DNA of 34,102 nt from NCBI GenBank assembly GCA_964643985.1, contig CAZXUS010000011.1, forward strand, positions 1-34,102, written 5' to 3'. This document shows, piece after piece, positions 30,352 to 34,102 of the stretch. The notes under the pieces are model-generated. The model was not told the DNA's origin. It did no database searches and saw only the letters and a list, made by a program, of their open reading frames with translations. Both the position numbers and the translations under genes were made by a program. The number at the start of each line of letters is the position of its first letter. Position 1 is the first letter of the stretch. Origin of the DNA: UBA2773 sp964643985. GTDB lineage: Bacteria; Patescibacteriota; Minisyncoccia; Moranbacterales; DUUL01.

Positions 30352-31049
30352 AATAGTTTATTTAACGAGTTTTTATTATACTTCAATTTTATGTAATTGT
30401 CAATGTTGTCAATATTCATTTTAAAATTAATTGTGTTTTTTTCAAAATCTCCTTCGACTAAATAAATTGTTACTTTTTTACCGAATTTATTTTTAATTTT
30501 ATTAACATTTTCTTTGGCTTCAAAGAGTGAGTTTATGAAGAAATCTTTTGGTATAGACCTGCCATCTAGTCTGGCTCTTTTCTTTGTTAGATCCCAAGCT
30601 TTTAAAGGGTCTAAATATCTGTAAAAAATTATTATATTTCTTTTTTTTGAGATGGCTCTTTCGATATTTTCTTTTGATTTTTCATAGTTGGAAAATGTTC
30701 CGTCTAGGATGAAGTTTTGATTTCTCTTTAGAACCTGATCTAATACTTTTTCTGTGATTATTAGGGATGCTCGATGATATTTTTTTACATTTTTTCCATT
30801 ATATCCAGGCAGATAATTTTTAATTTCATCTGGATCAATCCTAACAATTTTAAGTCCAGATTCTTGTTTTTCAAATATTTTGATTATTGCCAAAGATAAT
30901 TCTGTTTTTCCTGCACAAGGGGAGCCAGCCATGAAGAAAGCAAAGGGATTTTCATCAGGAGGAAATTTTTCAGGGTCAGCAAATTTTTTCACCAAGGCCT
31001 TCTTGTTTTCTTTTGCGTATTTTATTATTTTTTCTTCATCTTTCTTCAT
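30345..31049 (-). CDS. Zeta-toxin-like kinase
   Basis: 234 aa P-loop kinase. Walker A AGSPCAGKTE (41-50), RIDPDEIKNYLPGY (70-83) with the substrate-side Asp, helix KYHRASLIITEKVLDQ, LDGTFSNYEKSKENIERA (115-132), and KKRARLDGRSIPKDF (157-171) for the phosphate-binding lid. Zeta toxins phosphorylate UDP-N-acetylglucosamine and block wall synthesis; related proteins in CPR may have other roles. Minus-strand operon: peptidase gene, 28 nt gap, this gene, overlapping small gene. Confidence 0.85.
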   Translation of the reverse strand: MKKDEEKIIKYAKENKKALVKKFADPEKFPPDENPFAFFMAGSPCAGKTELSLAIIKIFEKQESGLKIVRIDPDEIKNYLPGYNGKNVKKYHRASLIITEKVLDQVLKRNQNFILDGTFSNYEKSKENIERAISKKRNIIIFYRYLDPLKAWDLTKKRARLDGRSIPKDFFINSLFEAKENVNKIKNKFGKKVTIYLVEGDFEKNTINFKMNIDNIDNYIKLKYNKNSLNKLLC

Positions 31050-31054
31050 TTTTT

Positions 31055-31060
31055 ATTATA
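31055..31060 (-). promoter_or_regulatory. -10 element of a possible leaderless zeta mRNA
   Basis: Perfect TATAAT on the minus strand, only 5 nt before the zeta ATG; transcription from it would start at or near the ATG. No clear -35 at 17 nt. Confidence 0.35.
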
Positions 31061-31077
31061 ACACAATTAAATCAGGA

Positions 31078-31968
31078 TTATTTTTTAATCAAAATCACAT
31101 TTTTTGTTCCTTCTAAAATATCCGATTTTTTTCCCGGAAAATCGTGAATAGCCTTCCAAATAATTTCGTAGGAATAGTGATAGTTTTCTCCCCGTCGGGT
31201 TCCAGGATCGTGAGTGATAAATTCTTTTTTAAAGTCATCATAGCCAATAACAACTAAAACGTGATAAAGTGGCCCAGGCACTCTGAAATAAGGATTTTCT
31301 AATTCTCGTCCGGCCATTGGCGCGATAAACAAATTTCCTTTGGACAATTCTTTTTTCATATACTCAATTTTTTCTAAATCAACTTCAGTTGGAGAATTTT
31401 CTTCTTCGGAAAAATCAGCATTTCTTGGTTCAGCTGAATCAGCAGTTTCTTCTTCGTCAATTATTTTTTTTGGTACAAGTTCAATTAATTGATATTTTTC
31501 TTCATAAAATTCTTCAGCCAAATCAATCATTTCCTCGGCTGTTAAATCTTTGTGAGAACCAAAATAACTTTTTTGAAAAGTCACCATTTTTTGAATTTCA
31601 TCTTCAGCTGTTCGAATTTCTAATTCTGCAGTTCCAACTAAATAATTATGTGTCATCAACAGAGAAGCCTCCTCGCAAGCTTCATCGTGAAGATTATCCC
31701 ATTTAAAATAAGGAGCTTGAGAACTAAAAGCTAAGATGTTCAAATATTTATCAGGAATTTTTTCATTTTTAGGCGCTTCTTCAGTAATAACTGCAGTTTT
31801 TTCTGGCGTTGGTGGATTACTTAACTCTGGATTATCCATAATAATCGGGTGCGAATCTTCCATGAAATTAACCGGTTGACTCAGTTTCTGCGCTTTTTTA
31901 CTAGTCCAAAAAGCCCCCCAAATCAAAAAGGCCACAGTTACTGGAAAAATTAGATAAGATTTTTTCAT
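31078..31968 (-). CDS. Membrane-anchored C39-like (papain-fold) peptidase
   Basis: 296 aa. N-terminal anchor or signal (SYLIFPVTVAFLIWGAFW, 4-21), a Pro/Glu-rich spacer, then a Peptidase_C39_2-type domain: Cys98 in DEACEEASLLM, His236 in GPLYHVLVVIGYDD, and Asp254 in THDPGTRRG, the standard Cys/His/Asp order. An acidic insert (170-195) lies between. Expected to act outside the membrane; substrate unknown. Minus strand. Its 3' end is duplicated at 30056-30168. No SD. Confidence 0.88.
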   Translation of the reverse strand: MKKSYLIFPVTVAFLIWGAFWTSKKAQKLSQPVNFMEDSHPIIMDNPELSNPPTPEKTAVITEEAPKNEKIPDKYLNILAFSSQAPYFKWDNLHDEACEEASLLMTHNYLVGTAELEIRTAEDEIQKMVTFQKSYFGSHKDLTAEEMIDLAEEFYEEKYQLIELVPKKIIDEEETADSAEPRNADFSEEENSPTEVDLEKIEYMKKELSKGNLFIAPMAGRELENPYFRVPGPLYHVLVVIGYDDFKKEFITHDPGTRRGENYHYSYEIIWKAIHDFPGKKSDILEGTKNVILIKK

Positions 31969-32066
31969 AACAGTTAAATCAATTTTATTTTTAATAATTT
32001 CATTTTAACACATCAAAAGACCATTTCCAAAATTATAATTGAAAATGGTATAAGATAAAAATAATC

Positions 32067-32093
32067 ACCCCTCAGTCAAATTGACTTCGGGGC
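32067..32093 (-). terminator. Terminator of the ClpP-like gene
   Basis: CCCCgaAGTCA-ATT-TGACTgaGGGG on the minus strand, then TGATTATTTTTATC. Confidence 0.75.
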
Positions 32094-32097
32094 GATT

Positions 32098-32126
32098 TGG
32101 CAGATTTTCTGCAGGTGGGTGGGTTG
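32098..32126 (-). other. Shared post-stop motif, copy 3
   Basis: Minus strand directly after the stop: AACCCACCCACCT, then GCAGAAAATCTGC palindrome, then the terminator. Same layout as at 24815 and 25684, although 6-7 kb away. Confidence 0.6.
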
Positions 32127-32696
32127 TTATTTTTCAAGTAGTTCAGTAGCTATTCCTAAACTAACTGCTTGTTCTCCTGTTAAGAGCGTATTTTCTTTCA
32201 TCATTTCTACAATTTTTTTCGGGGTCAATTTTCCATTGGTTGTTTCAGATATAGCCTTGGAATAATTTTTTGTTAGAAAATCATTCATTTTTTTAGCGAC
32301 ATCTAGAGTAATGCCTTCAAAATTGGTTTTAATTGGGTGCAGAATGATATATGCTCTTCGGCTGATGATTCTTTTTTCTGCGGAACAAAATAAAAGAACT
32401 GCAGCTGAAGAAATTGATCCTAGGCCGACGGTTATAATATTCGGTTTTGTTTTTTTAACTGAACTATAGAAACTCATCGCTGAGTCAGTATCACTTCCGA
32501 AGCTATTTATCAACAAGGTTAGAGAAGGGGTTGTCATCGAAATTGAAGCCAAAAGTACTTTACTCATTATATTCGGTTCTATTTCTCCAAAAATTGTAAA
32601 ATAAGTTGTTGGCTCTCCTTCTTCTTCTGCTAAGGTTGTGGTTGAAAAGAAAAAAATTACTGAAAGCGATATTGCAATATAAAATAACTTTTTCAT
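32127..32696 (-). CDS. Exported ClpP/SppA-like protease homologue
   Basis: 189 aa, SD GGAGGAAG. Signal peptide (KKLFYIAISLSVIFFFST, ending TLAEEE), then a ClpP-fold domain: YFTIFGEIEPNIMSKVLL, LTLLINSFGSDTDSAMSFY (ClpP: hyINSPGG), TVGLGSISSAAVLLFCSA with Ser97 as nucleophile, and YIILHPIKTNFEG with His120. The expected catalytic Asp position reads Asn169 (KENTLLTGEQAVSLG). Cytosolic ClpP has no signal peptide, so this acts outside the membrane and cannot use ClpX or ClpA. Possibly inactive or a Ser-His enzyme. Shares post-stop motif with orphan genes. Confidence 0.8.
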   Translation of the reverse strand: MKKLFYIAISLSVIFFFSTTTLAEEEGEPTTYFTIFGEIEPNIMSKVLLASISMTTPSLTLLINSFGSDTDSAMSFYSSVKKTKPNIITVGLGSISSAAVLLFCSAEKRIISRRAYIILHPIKTNFEGITLDVAKKMNDFLTKNYSKAISETTNGKLTPKKIVEMMKENTLLTGEQAVSLGIATELLEK

Positions 32697-32833
32697 TTTA
32701 AACTTCCTCCATTTTTATTAAATTGTCAAAATCTTAGATATATTCTAAGAATTCAAAAGAATATACTAAAATCAATAAAAAGTCAGCCCAAAATACCAAA
32801 AAATGCCTTACAAAAGGTATTCAAAAACTTTTA

Positions 32834-32947
32834 TTCGAAAGTCGAGACGCACTCCGAACTAAAATAGTTAAAAATTGGAATAAAATGGAGGAGGTTTTGG
32901 GGAGGGCGGAGAAGTTGATGGAGTATTGGAAGTTTGATCAAATTTAA
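32834..32947 (+). repeat. DALRTK repeat, copy 1
   Basis: Open in one frame: F-E-S-R-D-A-L-R-T-K-I-V-K-N-W-N-K-M and so on, then LGRAEKLMEYWKFDQI and TAA at 32947. Compare copies 33046-33141 and 33846-33938. An amphipathic, charged helix. No start codon or SD. 32700-32830 otherwise holds nothing recognisable. Confidence 0.75.
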
Positions 32948-33045
32948 TTTTTTTTGAGATTTTTTTATGTTTCTAGTATATTAGGAACTAGGAACTTTTG
33001 CAATAGTTTTTTATTTTAAAAAACTAAGACATTTAAAAACTTTTG

Positions 33046-33141
33046 TTCGGGAGTTGGGACGCACTTCGAACTAAATTTGTGGAGAATGTTGAGAAAATTG
33101 AGGTTGTTTTGGAGAGAGTGGAGAGGTTGATGGGTTGTTAA
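33046..33141 (+). repeat. DALRTK repeat, copy 2
   Basis: Same frame: FGSWDALRTKFVENVEK, then IEVVLERVERLMGC and TAA. Preceded by ACTTTTGTTCGGGAGT-like sequence as in copy 1. Confidence 0.75.
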
Positions 33142-33194
33142 AAACTTCTGCTTCTTCTACTGGATGATGTTCGAATCGCTCTTGTTTAATTTAA

Positions 33195-33734
33195 TTACTT
33201 TCTTTTTGTGTATCTAAGCATAGCAACACCTTCCGTGATTGTGTATTCGTTTAGATGTAATTTAAGAATAGGGTTATTCTCTAAAAATAAAGGTATTCCT
33301 CCACCTAAAACAATAGGAATAATACCAACAATATATTCATCAACAACATTCGCTTTTATAAATGGGTCAATTGATCCAGCGCCACCAAATAACCAAATAT
33401 CTTTACCATTTTCTTTTTTAATCTCTAGTATTTGATTTACGATATCCCCGTTAATAAATTTTACATTATATTTAGTATTCAATTTTTCGTTACTAGCCAC
33501 ATAAATTTTTTGAGATTTAAACATTTCCATGGTTCCTGGAGGAACATCTAAAAAAGCTCTTTTTCCCATTACTACGGTATCTAAGCTTTTTATGAAGTCG
33601 GGGAAACTAAATTGTTTTTTTGTATCATTATCTTTATCTCCATCTCCTTTTATCCAATCGAAACCTCCGTCTTTTTCAGCTATGTATCCATCTAGACTCA
33701 TTGCTAAGTTGAGAATTATTTTTCTTTTATTCAT
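33195..33734 (-). CDS. Dihydrofolate reductase-family (RibD C-terminal-like) protein
   Basis: 179 aa, YyaP/YwjB-type. Start KIILNLAMSLDGYIAEKDGG (the DHFR-fold first strand and loop), DTVVMGKRAFLDV, KIYVASNEKL, DIWLFGGAGSIDPF (NADPH-binding GG), VDEYIVGIIPIVLGGGIPLF. Probably an NAD(P)H-dependent reductase; substrate unknown, and true DHFR activity is not expected from these proteins. No SD. Minus strand, between copies 2 and 3 of the DALRTK repeat. Confidence 0.9.
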   Translation of the reverse strand: MNKRKIILNLAMSLDGYIAEKDGGFDWIKGDGDKDNDTKKQFSFPDFIKSLDTVVMGKRAFLDVPPGTMEMFKSQKIYVASNEKLNTKYNVKFINGDIVNQILEIKKENGKDIWLFGGAGSIDPFIKANVVDEYIVGIIPIVLGGGIPLFLENNPILKLHLNEYTITEGVAMLRYTKRK

Positions 33735-33845
33735 TTTTTTAAAATTATTTTCTTATAATTTAATATTACCATATTTTAGTTAGCGGTTCGAATATTCGTT
33801 TCCTAGTATTGAAAAAGAAGCTAAAACAAGCTTCTAATTTCGGTG

Positions 33846-33938
33846 TTCGGGAATCGGGACGCACTTCGAACTAAATTTGTAAAAAATATTGAAAAAATTG
33901 AAGTTGTTTTGGGAAGGATTGAGAAGTTGATGGAGTGA
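33846..33938 (+). repeat. DALRTK repeat, copy 3
   Basis: FGNRDALRTKFVKNIEK, then IEVVLGRIEKLME and TGA. Against copy 2, many changes are GAG/GAA type, i.e. synonymous. Confidence 0.75.
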
Positions 33939-33965
33939 TGAAAATTGATTTAAATCAATGCATTC

Positions 33966-33994
33966 TTGATTTTTTTTAAAAATTAAGCTACACT
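33966..33994 (+). promoter_or_regulatory. Promoter of the last gene
   Basis: -35 TTGATT (33966-33971), 17-nt spacer, -10 TACACT (33989-33994); ATG 28 nt later. Confidence 0.55.
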
Positions 33995-34022
33995 AATCGA
34001 AACTCAATCTTTAATTAAATCT

Positions 34023-34102
34023 ATGTTTAAAAAGTTTTTAATAATCTCAGTTATTTTATTTGCAGTGGTTTTGGTTGTGGCGGTGTTGGTGAATGGGTAT
34101 GT
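34023..34102 (+). CDS. Start of an exported or membrane protein (partial)
   Basis: Runs off the window. Visible: MFKKFLIISVILFAVVLVVA then VLVNGYV, an uncleaved anchor or signal peptide. No SD. Nothing more can be said of its function. Confidence 0.7.
   Translation, partial: MFKKFLIISVILFAVVLVVAVLVNGY

Overview
The window looks like a chromosomal segment of an uncultured, AT-rich, small-genome bacterium of the Candidate Phyla Radiation (Patescibacteria; a Moranbacteria/Falkowbacteria-like lineage is my guess). The reasons are the lysine/asparagine/isoleucine-rich proteins, tRNA genes without an encoded CCA, many small orphan proteins, intergenic regions full of hairpin repeats, and typical CPR genes (LCP protein, S41 protease, zeta-like kinase with a small partner, C39-like peptidase). 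The standard code fits: long genes have no internal UGA, and UAA and UAG are the usual stops. The lineage is inferred from gene style only; no rRNA is present.

Layout. 0-5.2 kb: groEL with its own promoter and terminator, then a repeat-rich stretch holding a tiny membrane-protein gene and a promoter-to-terminator unit of about 770 nt (3.72-4.52 kb) with no large ORF, a candidate structured RNA. 5.2-7.1 kb: a RelA/SpoT-type enzyme and two CAT-anticodon tRNAs. 7.1-13.3 kb: a cell-envelope block of glycosyltransferase GT4, LytR-CpsA-Psr protein, glycosyltransferase GT2, S41 protease and YvcK/GlmR. 13.3-17.3 kb: tRNA-Arg, tRNA-Val and tRNA-Lys interleaved with small orphan genes, each with a strong Shine-Dalgarno (SD) and often its own consensus promoter and terminator, plus a large fold-back element. 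17.3-19.9 kb: a P-type ATPase with an altered phosphorylation motif. 20.6-23 kb: a compact CBASS-like anti-phage operon (GIY-YIG protein, CD-NTase, S-4TM membrane effector) behind an attenuator-like leader. 23.0-24.7 kb: a winged-helix Fic gene, with Gln replacing the catalytic His, between two direct repeats. 24.8-29.8 kb: orphan SD-led genes, including one interrupted in frame by an amber codon and a lipoprotein/beta-barrel-like pair, then a DUF4105 gene; a third copy of the same direct repeat closes this block. 30.0-32.7 kb, minus strand: a C39-like peptidase whose 3' end is duplicated on the far side of a zeta-kinase plus small-protein pair, and an exported ClpP-like protein. 32.8-34 kb: a DHFR-family gene between copies of a repeat that stays open in one reading frame, and the start of one more exported or membrane protein.

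Two themes recur. First, gene cassettes are bracketed by direct repeats (Fic; the 24.8-29.8 kb block; the zeta module; the DHFR gene). Second, expression signals split into two classes: conserved genes mostly lack an SD, while orphan genes nearly all have a strong one, and three of them share a post-stop sequence motif. The best-supported functional system is the CBASS-like operon; the least explained elements are the 3.7-4.5 kb transcript unit, the repeat encoding a DALRTK tail, and the SD-led orphan gene set.
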